Source: Fictibacillus arsenicus (lineage in GTDB: Bacteria > Bacillota > Bacilli > Bacillales > Fictibacillaceae). From it: 64,000 nt of DNA. The notes below the pieces were generated by a model. The model was not told the origin of the DNA. It was given only the letters and a program-made list of their open reading frames with translations, and did not search any database. Shown piece after piece: positions 8,964 to 18,600 of the stretch. Position 1 is the stretch's first letter. Each line of letters begins with the position of its first letter. The position numbers were made by a program, and so were the translations under genes. The stretch is taken from assembly GCF_001642935.1 (NCBI RefSeq), contig NZ_CP016761.1, positions 992,001 through 1,056,000 on the forward strand, read 5' to 3'.

Positions 8964-8986
8964 CGGGATATAATCTCGTCACTTTT
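8957..8986 (+). terminator. Terminator overlapping the GNAT stop codon
   Basis: A perfect 10-bp stem AAAAGTGACG / CGTCACTTTT with a 10-nt loop. It can also serve the convergent minus-strand gene ending at 8992. Confidence 0.8.
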
Positions 8987-8991
8987 CGTCG

Positions 8992-9663
8992 CTATTTCAT
9001 TTTTCTTCGATACAGATCTCTAGATTTATAACCTTCACCCAAGATGTCTTCCATCTCAAGCAATCGCTTTTCTTGTGTCTCTTCTCGTTGGGCACTGTAT
9101 ACATAACGCGCCCAATCTTTTTGGTATCCGAATGTTAAACTAGTGTAAAAACTTAATAATTCAGCATTTTTTTCTAAATACCTTTTAATATCATCGACAT
9201 GGACGATATAGTCATCTACGCATTGGCTTTTTTTCGAGGGAGAAGCTGCTTTCTTTTTCTCGGATTTTAAACCAACCACAGTAAAAACATCATTTAAACT
9301 GACCATCCTGGAAAACTTCAAATTGCTTTCCGCTACAAAACCATCCTCACCAACATTTATGTAAGGGAAAATCTGATCCCGTTCGATGTATTCTTTATAT
9401 TGTGGATTATTCTTTTTAGGATAGGCGAAAAAAAGATATCCTTTGTCACTGAGCAGTTGTTTCTCAATAACTTTATGCAACTCGTTTGAGAACTCTTCTA
9501 GATTGAACACAAAAGCAAAGATCAGGTCGTATTTTTCTTTTTGAATGGAAGCATCAAAATCAATTTCTTTAAATTCATTGATGTCCCCGGGGAGATTAAG
9601 AATCAGCTTGCTTGCATATTTTCTAAGATTTAATTTATCGACGATGGATTTTGTAGAGTTCAT
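8992..9663 (-). CDS. DUF3052-like / YdeI-OmdA two-domain protein
   Basis: About 223 residues. The N-terminal half resembles the methyltransferase-like DUF3052 fold (LILNLPGD, YDLIFAFVFN, GYLFFAYPKK). The C-terminal part (YQKDWARYVYSAQREETQEKRLLEMEDIL) is the YdeI/OmpD-associated (OmdA) helical motif. The start at 9663 follows GGGAGG by 7 nt; the TTG at 9678 would contain that site. It lies directly downstream of the HAD hydrolase and ABC exporter genes and may share their transcript. The role of neither domain is firmly known. Confidence 0.7.
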   Translation of the reverse strand: MNSTKSIVDKLNLRKYASKLILNLPGDINEFKEIDFDASIQKEKYDLIFAFVFNLEEFSNELHKVIEKQLLSDKGYLFFAYPKKNNPQYKEYIERDQIFPYINVGEDGFVAESNLKFSRMVSLNDVFTVVGLKSEKKKAASPSKKSQCVDDYIVHVDDIKRYLEKNAELLSFYTSLTFGYQKDWARYVYSAQREETQEKRLLEMEDILGEGYKSRDLYRRKMK

Positions 9664-9694
9664 GGTTAGACCTCCCAATTTTTTTGTTAATGAA

Positions 9695-10399
9695 TTACTT
9701 CAGCAATAAGTCTCTTATATCCTTCACATCTGACACAATGGCATGAGGGGAATGATCGGTTGAAGGAACAGCACCTCGTGAATTAATCCAGATCGCATCG
9801 ATTCCTGCATCAATGGCTCCTGCTACATCATGAATCCAAGAGTCTCCAATAAAGATCGTTTCATCTGGCTTTATGCCAAAAAATTTCAATGGTGCATGAT
9901 AAAGCTCCAAATCTGGCTTCCTTAACCCTAATTCTTCCGAACAAAAGATGGTTTCGATTGGAAACACTTTCGATAATCCCATTTGATGCACTTTTTGACG
10001 TGGATCATAAAGAGCGTTCGTCACAATGCCAAGTTCGTAATGATTCCTCAAATCCATTAGAAGCTGAATCAGAGATGGATCTTGGTTAATACATGAAAAA
10101 CCTTTTTGTAAAAACAGATTTTCTATTCCATTGATGATCTCATCGTCAGGTGTCATATCAAAATGAGAAAAGGCATGTTTCCACCGTGCTCTTCGAAATT
10201 CCTGAGGCGTAAATTCACGATTCTTAAGCTTTTCGATCAAGTGGGATGGAACACGCAACTTTTTCTCAAGGAAAAGAGCTGCGTCTAAATTTTTCGTTAA
10301 AGGATGTTCACTGAGTATTTGAATCAATCCTGTTTTAAACCAGTCTGAATTTAGAAGGGTATCATCTAAATCAAACAAGAGCAGTTTATACTTCTTCAT
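9695..10399 (-). CDS. HAD-family hydrolase (YjjG/YfnB-like phosphatase)
   Basis: 234 residues. HAD motif I is FDLDDTLLNS with the nucleophile and acid/base Asp pair near residues 9 and 11, motif II is in LGIVTNA, motif III in GLRKPD, and motif IV in IFIGDSWIHD. The helical cap between motifs I and II is of the YjjG type, a family that removes phosphate from non-canonical nucleotides and small metabolites. Its start codon overlaps the stop of the ABC exporter gene by one base, so translation is coupled. Substrate uncertain. Confidence 0.85.
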   Translation of the reverse strand: MKKYKLLLFDLDDTLLNSDWFKTGLIQILSEHPLTKNLDAALFLEKKLRVPSHLIEKLKNREFTPQEFRRARWKHAFSHFDMTPDDEIINGIENLFLQKGFSCINQDPSLIQLLMDLRNHYELGIVTNALYDPRQKVHQMGLSKVFPIETIFCSEELGLRKPDLELYHAPLKFFGIKPDETIFIGDSWIHDVAGAIDAGIDAIWINSRGAVPSTDHSPHAIVSDVKDIRDLLLK

Positions 10400-12126
10400 T
10401 ATGCACCAACTTCTAATGTTTTTTCCGCATAAACCAAACTTTTGTAAACGGTATTTCCTTGCATTAACTCTTCGTGAGTTCCTTGCTCAACTATTGAGCC
10501 GTTATCCATTACAAAGATGATATCCGCGTTTTTCACGGTAGATAGTCTATGCGCGATGACGATAGTCGTTTTCCCTTCTCTTACAAGGTCAAAGTTGTAT
10601 TGAACCAGTCGCTCAGTTTCAAGATCCAGTGCAGACGTTGCTTCATCTAAAATTAACACTTCTGGATTTGAGATGATTGCTCGTGCAAGAGCCAGGCGCT
10701 GCCGCTGTCCACCGGAGAGGGTGATGCCTCTTTCTCCAATTTCAGTATCATAACCTTCCGAAAGACCCTCAATGTATTCATGAATTTGAGCCATTTCACA
10801 AGCTTTAATCATTTTCTCATGAGAAATCTCTCTTCCTAATAATAGGTTATTCCTTAGTGTGTCTGGAAAAATGTATGGTTCTTGTGTAACGAAACCAATT
10901 CGCTTCGTCCAATCTGAGTATACGAGTTCATGAAGGGCATAGCTGTTTACTAAAATCTTTCCTTCTGATGGTTTAAAAAAGCGCATAAGAAGCTGAGCGA
11001 TTGTGGATTTTCCGCCGCCGCTTGTTCCAACAAAGGCAATCTTCTTTCCAGATGGAATCGTAAACGTTAGATCGTGAAGCACGTTGTTATCAGAATCCTC
11101 GCTGTAAGAAAAAGAAACACCACTAAAAGTAATTGATTCAATTTTTTCATTAAAAGGTAGAGAACCATCTTTTTCGGCCGGCGACTCAATCACGGAACGA
11201 AGCCTGTCAACGTTGGCATAAATGTTAGACAAATCCATCGAAAATGCAAATAAGCGATGAAGAGAATCCATCAGCTGCCCTGTGAATTGATAAACGATGA
11301 TAAACATACCGATCGTTAGATTTCCTTGGATAACACTATACCCGCCGTATCCTAACACGATTAGTGAAGCTCCCCATTTTAAAGGTTCACTCGCCAGGAT
11401 CTGTCTGTTGTTGATTTTGGCCTGCTTCATGACTGCATCAAAATATCGTTTGAAGTGGCGGTTATAGATTGAAGTTTCCCACTCAGTCCGGTTGTACGCC
11501 AGTACCTCACGTGTAGAGGAGATACCTTCTTCTATATGTATAAGCAGATCCGTTTTCCGGTCCTGAGCTTCTTTTCCGGCTTTACGAATCAACGGTGAAA
11601 AATGTCTGCCCATCATGATATATAATGCACTAAACAGTAAAATCGAAACTAACAGAACAGGGGAAGACAGGAAGATAATGACCGAAAGCACTGTAATCGT
11701 AACGAACAACTGGATAAGCCTTGGGATATATCCTCCTATCATGCCGGCTACTTGTGAAACATCATTTGATAAATAATGGACATACTTCGTCACACGTTCA
11801 TTATGAAAAGTCTTAACGGGAATGCGCTGCATATAGTTCATAAAATCTCTTGTCAGAACATCGATGATTCTCGCCTGAATGCGGTGAAAGGTGTGCGGTG
11901 CGATCGTAAAAAGAAGAGCATACGCTATGAAAGCACCAGCGAACATGAGCAAGATCGGAACGAGTTTATCGTATTGCCCGTTTATAAAAACGTCATCGAT
12001 GATGTATTTTTGCAGTGCTGTAGTCGCGATGATCGACATCGATTCTAAACATAACAACAATAGAGAAAGCAGAAAGAACCACTTAATCTTTTTAATATAA
12101 TGAAGAAGCCATTTTATATTATCCAT
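10399..12126 (-). CDS. ABC exporter half-transporter, subunit 2 (YfiB-like)
   Basis: 575 residues: six transmembrane helices in the first 310 residues, then an ATPase domain with Walker A GTSGGGKST (about 366-374), signature LSGGQ (about 467), Walker B VLILDEATSALD with an intact catalytic Glu, and H-loop IVIAHRLS. It is 14 bp downstream of a second half-transporter, so the two probably form a heterodimeric multidrug- or lipid-type exporter in the cytoplasmic membrane. Sizes and order resemble B. subtilis YfiB/YfiC. Both ATP sites look complete. Exported substrate unknown. Confidence 0.9.
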   Translation of the reverse strand: MDNIKWLLHYIKKIKWFFLLSLLLLCLESMSIIATTALQKYIIDDVFINGQYDKLVPILLMFAGAFIAYALLFTIAPHTFHRIQARIIDVLTRDFMNYMQRIPVKTFHNERVTKYVHYLSNDVSQVAGMIGGYIPRLIQLFVTITVLSVIIFLSSPVLLVSILLFSALYIMMGRHFSPLIRKAGKEAQDRKTDLLIHIEEGISSTREVLAYNRTEWETSIYNRHFKRYFDAVMKQAKINNRQILASEPLKWGASLIVLGYGGYSVIQGNLTIGMFIIVYQFTGQLMDSLHRLFAFSMDLSNIYANVDRLRSVIESPAEKDGSLPFNEKIESITFSGVSFSYSEDSDNNVLHDLTFTIPSGKKIAFVGTSGGGKSTIAQLLMRFFKPSEGKILVNSYALHELVYSDWTKRIGFVTQEPYIFPDTLRNNLLLGREISHEKMIKACEMAQIHEYIEGLSEGYDTEIGERGITLSGGQRQRLALARAIISNPEVLILDEATSALDLETERLVQYNFDLVREGKTTIVIAHRLSTVKNADIIFVMDNGSIVEQGTHEELMQGNTVYKSLVYAEKTLEVGA

Positions 12127-12139
12127 CTAACCCCTCCAA

Positions 12140-13918
12140 TTAAACGATTTCTTTTTCAGCAATAGGGAGCTGTGTCCCATGATGTCCTTCAGATAAATGA
12201 TAAAAGATGCCTTTTCGAGCCATCAATTCTTCATAAGTTCCTTTTTCAGCAGCCTTACCTTGCTCAATGACAACAATCTGATCATAATCTTGTACCGTTG
12301 AAAGGCGGTGAGCTACCGTGAAGGTTGTTTTTCCTTTTAAAAGGGTATCCAATGCACGCTGAACTTCAACTTCGCTCACGTTATCTAAAGCAGACGTAGC
12401 TTCATCTAACAGGATGATTTTTGGGTCCTTCAAAAACATTCTCGCAAGCGAGATTCGCTGCTTTTGTCCGCCAGAAAGTTTGATGCCCCGCTCACCAATT
12501 AAGGTGTCGTAACCATTCTCAAGTTCCAGGATAAAATCATGTGCATATGCCGCTTTGGCGGCGGCTTCAATTTGTTCATCCGTTGCATCAGGGTTACCGA
12601 AACGAATGTTTTCACGGATACTCGAACCGAAGAGATAAGTCTCCTGAAAGACATAGCCGATAGAATCACGGATTTGAGAAAGCTTCAAATCTTTTAAAGA
12701 AACACCGTCTAGTAAAATATCACCTTTGCTAGGGTCATAAAATCTGCCTAATAGTTTTAGAAGGGTTGATTTTCCGTTTCCGCTCGTACCGACAAAAGCA
12801 ATCCTTTCACCAGGTTTAACATTTAAATTGAATCCTTTTAAAATGTCGTCTGAAGCAGGATAGCGAAAATGAACGTCCTCGAACTCTACGTGTCCTTTTA
12901 CTTCTGATAATAATGATGGCCGCTCAGGATCGTTCACGTCAGGTTTAATATTGACCATTTGATAGATTTTATCCACTTGATACATGAGTACCCTTTGTTC
13001 AGTCATTGAGGTGATAACAGCGGTTAAGCGGTGCATAGCGGTAAAATAGTATAATAAAAATGCAGAAAACTCACCGACAGTAAGACTGTTAGAACGCACA
13101 AGGATAGACCCATAGATTAAGATCGCGATAGCCCCTGCATAATAGGATAGGCGACGGACGGTTCCACGGATATAAGCATAAAGATAGGCTTTAATCATGC
13201 TCTTGTTATAGGTAATTACTTTATCGTTCAGCCGGCCGTACTCCCATTTTTCAGAAGAATAGGCACGCACTTCGAGCAATGAGCTGATTGTTTCATAGAT
13301 TTTCTTGTTTAGTGCAATCCGGTTCGTACTTAATTCTTTACTAAGAAGGGATGCTTTTCGTTCAAAGCGCGGACCGATTAAATAATACAGAAGAAATGCA
13401 GGAATGATGATTAGTGCAAGTTTTACATTCATCGTAAAAAGAATAAAGATCGCGATAATTGAGAAGATAGCTTCTTGAATCATAAAAGGAATGAATTGGC
13501 GGTATAGATTTTGAACAGCAGTTACTTCTGTATTCATTAAGGAAAGGGTATCTCCGATAGGGGTCTTTTCAAAATAGGAAAACCCTAATTTTCTAAGATG
13601 CGAAAAAATATTGAAGTGTATGTCTCTTGAAGCTTTTTCTTGTACAATGCGCTGAAGGTTATTTCTTACTGTGCTGAGGTAGATCATGATCGCGAGCAAT
13701 CCAGTTGTTGCGCCTAAAAGTGAGAAGAATAGTTTAGTGTTCTTTTCTGGCACGATCACATCAATAAAATATTGAATGAATTTCGGGATTAAGAGTTCAA
13801 TTCCCGTGATAAAAATACTGCTAAGAATAACGAGAGAAAAAAGCCATTTATAAGGCTTCAAAAAAGATAATGTCCAAAGATACACTTTAAATAAATGAGA
13901 GGCTTTGAGCGTTTCCAT
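12140..13918 (-). CDS. ABC exporter half-transporter, subunit 1 (YfiC-like)
   Basis: 592 residues with a six-helix membrane domain (about 20-320), Walker A GTSGNGKST (about 376-384), signature LSGGQ (about 480), Walker B IILLDEATSALD and H-loop TFTVAHRLS. It is first in a minus-strand run with the second half-transporter, HAD hydrolase and OmdA-like gene. Degenerate catalytic residues, common in one subunit of BmrCD/LmrCD-type heterodimers, are not seen here. Confidence 0.9.
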   Translation of the reverse strand: METLKASHLFKVYLWTLSFLKPYKWLFSLVILSSIFITGIELLIPKFIQYFIDVIVPEKNTKLFFSLLGATTGLLAIMIYLSTVRNNLQRIVQEKASRDIHFNIFSHLRKLGFSYFEKTPIGDTLSLMNTEVTAVQNLYRQFIPFMIQEAIFSIIAIFILFTMNVKLALIIIPAFLLYYLIGPRFERKASLLSKELSTNRIALNKKIYETISSLLEVRAYSSEKWEYGRLNDKVITYNKSMIKAYLYAYIRGTVRRLSYYAGAIAILIYGSILVRSNSLTVGEFSAFLLYYFTAMHRLTAVITSMTEQRVLMYQVDKIYQMVNIKPDVNDPERPSLLSEVKGHVEFEDVHFRYPASDDILKGFNLNVKPGERIAFVGTSGNGKSTLLKLLGRFYDPSKGDILLDGVSLKDLKLSQIRDSIGYVFQETYLFGSSIRENIRFGNPDATDEQIEAAAKAAYAHDFILELENGYDTLIGERGIKLSGGQKQRISLARMFLKDPKIILLDEATSALDNVSEVEVQRALDTLLKGKTTFTVAHRLSTVQDYDQIVVIEQGKAAEKGTYEELMARKGIFYHLSEGHHGTQLPIAEKEIV

Positions 13919-14100
13919 AAATCAGCTCCTAACATATTTTGTTATTTTAAAATGAGCGGAAGTTTAATTTTACAACAAGTTTGACAGCGTTTCCATAACT
14001 ATTTTCTGATTTAGAAATGTTATAATCGATATCATATATATGGTGAGTTTAGGGAATGAAGGGGATAGATGAAACGAATTGCAAACAGGAGGTTTTAGTA

Positions 14101-14979
14101 TTGAAAGATGAAGCAGAATTAGTTTTGCCAGTGAAAGCCGATCTTGGCGAAGGGCCATGCTGGGACTCACAAAATGGTGTATTGTACTGGGTGAATATTT
14201 TAGGTGAAACAGTGAATATATACAATCCAGAGACGAATGAAAATAGAGAGATTGATGTGAATCAGTTAGTAGGGACCGTCGTTCCGAGGAAATCTGGCGG
14301 ACTTGCTCTTGCTTTGGAAAAAGGGTTTTATTTCTTGGACTTAGAGACCGAACAGTTAACTGAAATTGTTGATCCGGAAAGTCAGCTGCCAGAGAATCGA
14401 TTTAATGATGGAAAATGTGATCCGTACGGTCGGTTCTGGGCGGGGACATTGAGTTTGAGCGAAGAGCAAGGGAAGGGATCGCTTTACTGTTTACATTCGG
14501 ATTTTAAAGTGGAAAAGAAAGTAGGAGACCTTACGATATCCAATGGCCTTGCTTGGTCGCCTGATCATAAATTCATGTACTTAATCGATACGCCAACCAA
14601 GAAGGTAACTCGATTTGATTATGATGGGGAAACCGGAGCAATAGAAAATCCGGTTGCTGTCATCGAGTTTAAAGAAGGACAAGGATATCCTGATGGAATG
14701 ACGATTGATGATGAGGGAATGCTTTGGATAGCGCATTGGGCTGGCGCACAAGTCTCACGCTGGAATCCTGAGACTGGCGAACAATTGATCTCGATACCAA
14801 TTCCAGCACTGAATGTTACATCATGCACGTTTGGTGGTGCTGACTTGAAGACACTCTATATCACGACAGCAAGAAAAAATATGACGGAAGAGGAGCTGGA
14901 GAAATATCCGCTCACAGGAGGTCTCTTTAAAATAGAGATAGATGTAAAAGGAAGCCCCGCGTATTCATTTGGCGGTTAA
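14101..14979 (+). CDS. SMP-30/gluconolactonase-type lactonase
   Basis: About 292 residues forming a six-bladed beta-propeller of the SMP-30/regucalcin family, which hydrolyses sugar lactones using one divalent metal. Expected metal and active-site positions are visible: Glu in LGEGPCW near residue 14, Asn/Asp in NRFNDGKCDPYGRFWAG, NGLAWSPD and PDGMTID. The TTG at 14101 is chosen because AGGAGG ends 8 nt upstream; the ATG at 14056 would place this strong site inside the gene. It is divergent from the ABC exporter and followed by a non-coding stretch with array A2. Confidence 0.85.
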   Translation: MKDEAELVLPVKADLGEGPCWDSQNGVLYWVNILGETVNIYNPETNENREIDVNQLVGTVVPRKSGGLALALEKGFYFLDLETEQLTEIVDPESQLPENRFNDGKCDPYGRFWAGTLSLSEEQGKGSLYCLHSDFKVEKKVGDLTISNGLAWSPDHKFMYLIDTPTKKVTRFDYDGETGAIENPVAVIEFKEGQGYPDGMTIDDEGMLWIAHWAGAQVSRWNPETGEQLISIPIPALNVTSCTFGGADLKTLYITTARKNMTEEELEKYPLTGGLFKIEIDVKGSPAYSFGG

Positions 14980-15083
14980 AAACTAAATCATTTTTACAAG
15001 AAGTCAATAAGGTGAGCCGGTAGCAGATACTTTTGCGGTTTAACTTGTTGGCTTTTTACTTTGTAAAAACCTTTAGTATCTGT

Positions 15084-15240
15084 CTATGAGCCGAAACATA
15101 AGGTCTATGAACTTAACTAGTTACTCTATGAGTCAAGCTTTGGAATCTATGAGTCAAAATAAAAGCTCTATGAACCAAACGGATTTCTATGAGCCAAAAG
15201 GAATGCCCTATGAGTCAAACCGAACCGTCTATGAACTGTT
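15084..15240. repeat. Word array A2, period 21 bp, word CTATGAGYC
   Basis: Eight copies of CTATGA(G/A)(C/T)C begin at 15084, 15105, 15126, 15147, 15168, 15187, 15208 and 15229. All steps are 21 bp except one of 19. The 12 bases between words are variable, often starting AAA. The rest of 14980-15300 shows no ORF. Confidence 0.9.
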
Positions 15241-15311
15241 ATAAAAATGAAAATCAATTTACTCAATTTTCTAGGCAATAGCAAATAATTTAAAAACTTC
15301 TGAAAATTTTA

Positions 15312-15340
15312 TTTACTTTTTTACCCATATGAATTACAAT
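15312..15340 (+). promoter_or_regulatory. SigA-type promoter for the leader region
   Basis: TTTACT (15312-15317) and TACAAT (15335-15340) are separated by 17 bp. They lie 44 bp before the leader-peptide start codon. Confidence 0.6.
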
Positions 15341-15383
15341 GTTTTAGGTAAGGAAAATATTTCAAATGAAGGAGGCGTTGGAC

Positions 15384-15458
15384 ATGATTCAATTTAATTA
15401 TGAAACGATGAAAACAATTAACGTCCAATACACAACCTTCTATATGGTATCCGTTTAA
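15384..15458 (+). CDS. Putative leader peptide 1 (24 aa)
   Basis: A 24-codon ORF starting with MIQFNYETMK and ending YTTFYMVSV. It has an almost perfect ribosome site (AAGGAGG) 8 nt upstream and lies between a promoter and an intrinsic terminator whose stem begins 20 nt after the stop codon. The layout is that of a translated attenuation leader for the downstream 1039-residue GNAT fusion gene, but no peptide of this sequence is known to me. It could alternatively be a free small peptide gene with its own terminator. Confidence 0.5.
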   Translation: MIQFNYETMKTINVQYTTFYMVSV

Positions 15459-15478
15459 TTTTAGTTACGTGAATCGGA

Positions 15479-15513
15479 GCCCCAGGATGTGTATGCATTC
15501 TGGGGCCTTTTTG
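15479..15513 (+). terminator. Terminator/attenuator 1 of the leader region
   Basis: Stem GCCCCAG / CTGGGGC with a 14-nt loop that contains ATG/CAT pairing, followed by CTTTTT. It shares GCATTCTGGxGGCC with the next hairpin. Confidence 0.75.
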
Positions 15514-15532
15514 TGCATTTTTTAGTGTATCC

Positions 15533-15570
15533 AAAAGGTCATCAGCATTCTGGTGGCCTTTTTTATTTTT
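15533..15570 (+). terminator. Terminator/attenuator 2 of the leader region
   Basis: AAAGGTCATCAG pairs with CTGGTGGCCTTT (two G-U pairs) around a CATT loop, followed by a long T-rich run. It lies 20 nt before the second small ORF. Confidence 0.75.
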
Positions 15571-15589
15571 TATAAAAGGGGTGCTGACG

Positions 15590-15634
15590 ATGATACAGTT
15601 CAGAAAATCGCGTGATAAAAGGTGGAATCGCTAA
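15590..15634 (+). CDS. Putative leader peptide 2 (14 aa)
   Basis: A 14-codon ORF encoding a basic peptide that begins MIQF, like leader peptide 1, and continues RKSRDKRWNR. It has a weaker ribosome site (AAAAGGGGTG) and ends 36 nt before the start of the GNAT fusion gene. The shared first four residues suggest duplication of a leader element. Coding status is uncertain. Confidence 0.35.
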   Translation: MIQFRKSRDKRWNR

Positions 15635-15670
15635 AACATAGGAATTAAAAAACGACTGGAGGCAACAAAA

Positions 15671-18600
15671 ATGGAAGTAATAAAACAATCAGTAATCGAT
15701 CAAATTACAATCGTAGAATATGATCCTAGCTACGCGGGAAAAGTCGCTGAAATGTGGAACAACAGTCGTGACGGCTGGGGCGGCGGCAACACCATCAGAA
15801 CAGAAGAACAAGTCTTAAAACAAGAAGCAAACTCAACAAACCTCCATTTATACTTAGCCCTTGATGGCGATAAAGTCGTCGGTTATTGCAGCCTAGGTGA
15901 GTACCGCGAAGATGAAGGCGCGCTTTATATTCCTCTTTTAAACGTGAGTGGAGATTACCATGGAAAAAAGATAGGTAAGAAGCTTGTTCTAAAAGCACTT
16001 GAGAGAGCGATTGAAATGAAGTGGCCGCGTCTCGACCTTTATACGTGGCCCGGAAATACAAAAGCAGTTCCGCTTTATAAAAAATGCGGATTCTTTTGGG
16101 AAGATCGTGATGACACAACACACCTCATGAACTTCATGGCGTCCGTTATGCAAACCGAGGCAATAACAGATTTTTTCAATAAAGTTAACTGGTATGAAAG
16201 CAGCACCCGAAAGATTGAAGTTTTACCTGATGGAAATAAGGACAATAACTTCCATTATTATGAGTACTCTTGGGAAACAAAGAACCAAGAGAAATTAAGA
16301 ATGGAGTTTGAACGTTTTGGAAGGGGACTCCGATTAATTGAAACGGATGACTATCTGATCTCTGCTACAGTTGAAGACTTTAATCTTGTATTTGGTTCAG
16401 AATATAAGATCCAATATGGTGTTATCAATAAGTCAGGCAAACCATTAACGGTAGCGATTGAAGGGATGAACGACAAAAATATCGAGTTTCAGGTCTCTAG
16501 AGAGACAACGGTAAAAGGTGAAGAGACCATTGAAGTGCCTTTTACAGTAAATCCGATCGATGAAGAACAGAGCGTTTGGCGGACACATCCAACAGTATCT
16601 GCAATGCTGACAATCAACGGTAAAAAAGCATTGTTTAAAGTGGGTATCAGACCCAAATTCCCATTGAATCTGAGCTGTAAATTTTCAGATGCATTGACGT
16701 TTGCAGGGAACTCATCGACGTTCTATATGGATCTAGAAAATAATTTTAATGAAGAGGCAGCGTTTTCCTTTGAACTGCCTGAATCAGAATTAATCGATAT
16801 GGAAAACCGCAAATTCCTTGTTACGTTAGCACCGAACGCAAAACAATCCGTACCTGTGAATTTTTCATTGATCAAGCATGGATTCTATTCAGCTGATCTA
16901 GAGATTACAGCAACGAAAAAAGATGGAAGCTCTGTGGTTTTCTCAAAGAAAATAGGAACCGCCTTAAAAGGGATCGGAACAAAATTTACAGGAGAATGTA
17001 ATGATTATTATCACGTGTACAACAGTCAATATCATTTAATCCATGAGAAATTCAACAACTGGATCAAGCCTGGTAAAGGAAGTAAAGACTACAAACTGGC
17101 ATTGATGAGTCCGAAGCTCGGCAAACCATTTTCGGAAGAACTGTCACGCATTCGTCCCTTGCGTGTGGAGCCGATCTTGGAAGAGGGATATGCTGGTATG
17201 AAGGCTGTCTATCGTTCAAATGCATTTCCTGGTCTTGAGCTTGCTTCCATTGTGAAATTATTCAGTGAAGGTTTGGTTGAGCAGCATTTTGAGATCACGA
17301 ATACAGAAGACACAGAAACAGCAGAAGAAGTTTGGCTGAACAATCCAATTTTTAGCCGTCTCTTAGAGAGAGCGATAATGCCTTATGAGGGAGAAATTTT
17401 GGAACTTAACGATTCGATGGGATCTTTTCTGGACTATTGGAAAAGCCAAAATCTTTCTGAAAACTGGATCTTCTTAAGAGGACAGAACAATCCTCGAGGG
17501 ATCTCATGGTCAAAAGACGAAAGCATTCATTTTGCTTCATGGTTTATGTATTTTGAACACAACGCTGGAAAATTAGCTGCACATCAAACGGTACAGACCA
17601 AACCGGTTGTGTTTTCAATCGGTGCATTTCATGACTGGCAGTCGTTCCGTGAATACGCGGTGCAAAAGAGCAATATGCCTGCTACGAGCCTTACGAATCA
17701 TATGACGTTCTCCATCAATGATGGGAACCCATTTGTGAGCGGGACTGAAGTAAAGGCTGTAGTTAAAGATTATAAATCAGCGTTCTTTAACGGCATGATT
17801 GAAATTAAGCTGGACGATGAAATTCTGCAAAGCCACCTGTTCGCTTCAGATGAGGAGATGACGAGTGCATCGTTTGATATTCCGCTGGCTGCTGAGGAAC
17901 CGGTTCACGTTTTAACATCCAAAATGAGTTTAGATTCTATCGATGTTACGCGTCAAACTGCGGCTTTTGTCATGAAGGACACACAGGTTTATTACGAGAA
18001 GAGTATTAAGAGTGATTTAGAAGTTTTGTCTGTTGAAAACGGAGAAATTAAGATTTCAGCTTCTGGCCAATTTGCACCAAGTTTGTTTTCTCTAACGTAC
18101 AAAGGTCAGGAATGGATGGATTCACCATTTCCAAAACCGGCTCCGAAATCCTGGTGGAATCCATGGTTTGGAGGAATCGTAGGGCTTGTTGAAGGCACGA
18201 GTCTGAACTCTCTTTTAAAAGAGGAAAGTACCGTAGCGTTTGCTGAGAAAGAGGACAGCAAAGGAAACGTGTGGAAGGGCTTGAAGATATCCACAAAATA
18301 CGAAAAGCATGAAACCTTTAAGGGGCTTGAGATCCATCAGTACTTCTTAATGCTGCCGGGGGTTCCAGTTCTTTGCCACACTTCAGAAATTGTTCAAACG
18401 ATGGGTAATTATCTGCAGGGTAAGAATTTCTATACCGGATGCTTCTTAAATTCGGGACCTGAACTCACAAAGAACTGGGCCAGCTTCCAAAGTGAAACAG
18501 GTGAATGGGCGATGGTTTATGGAGGAAAAGGCGAACAGGAGATGGCGGTTGATCGAAGCGTTGTGTTCGGTAGTGATGATCACGAGAATCTTCTTCAAAT

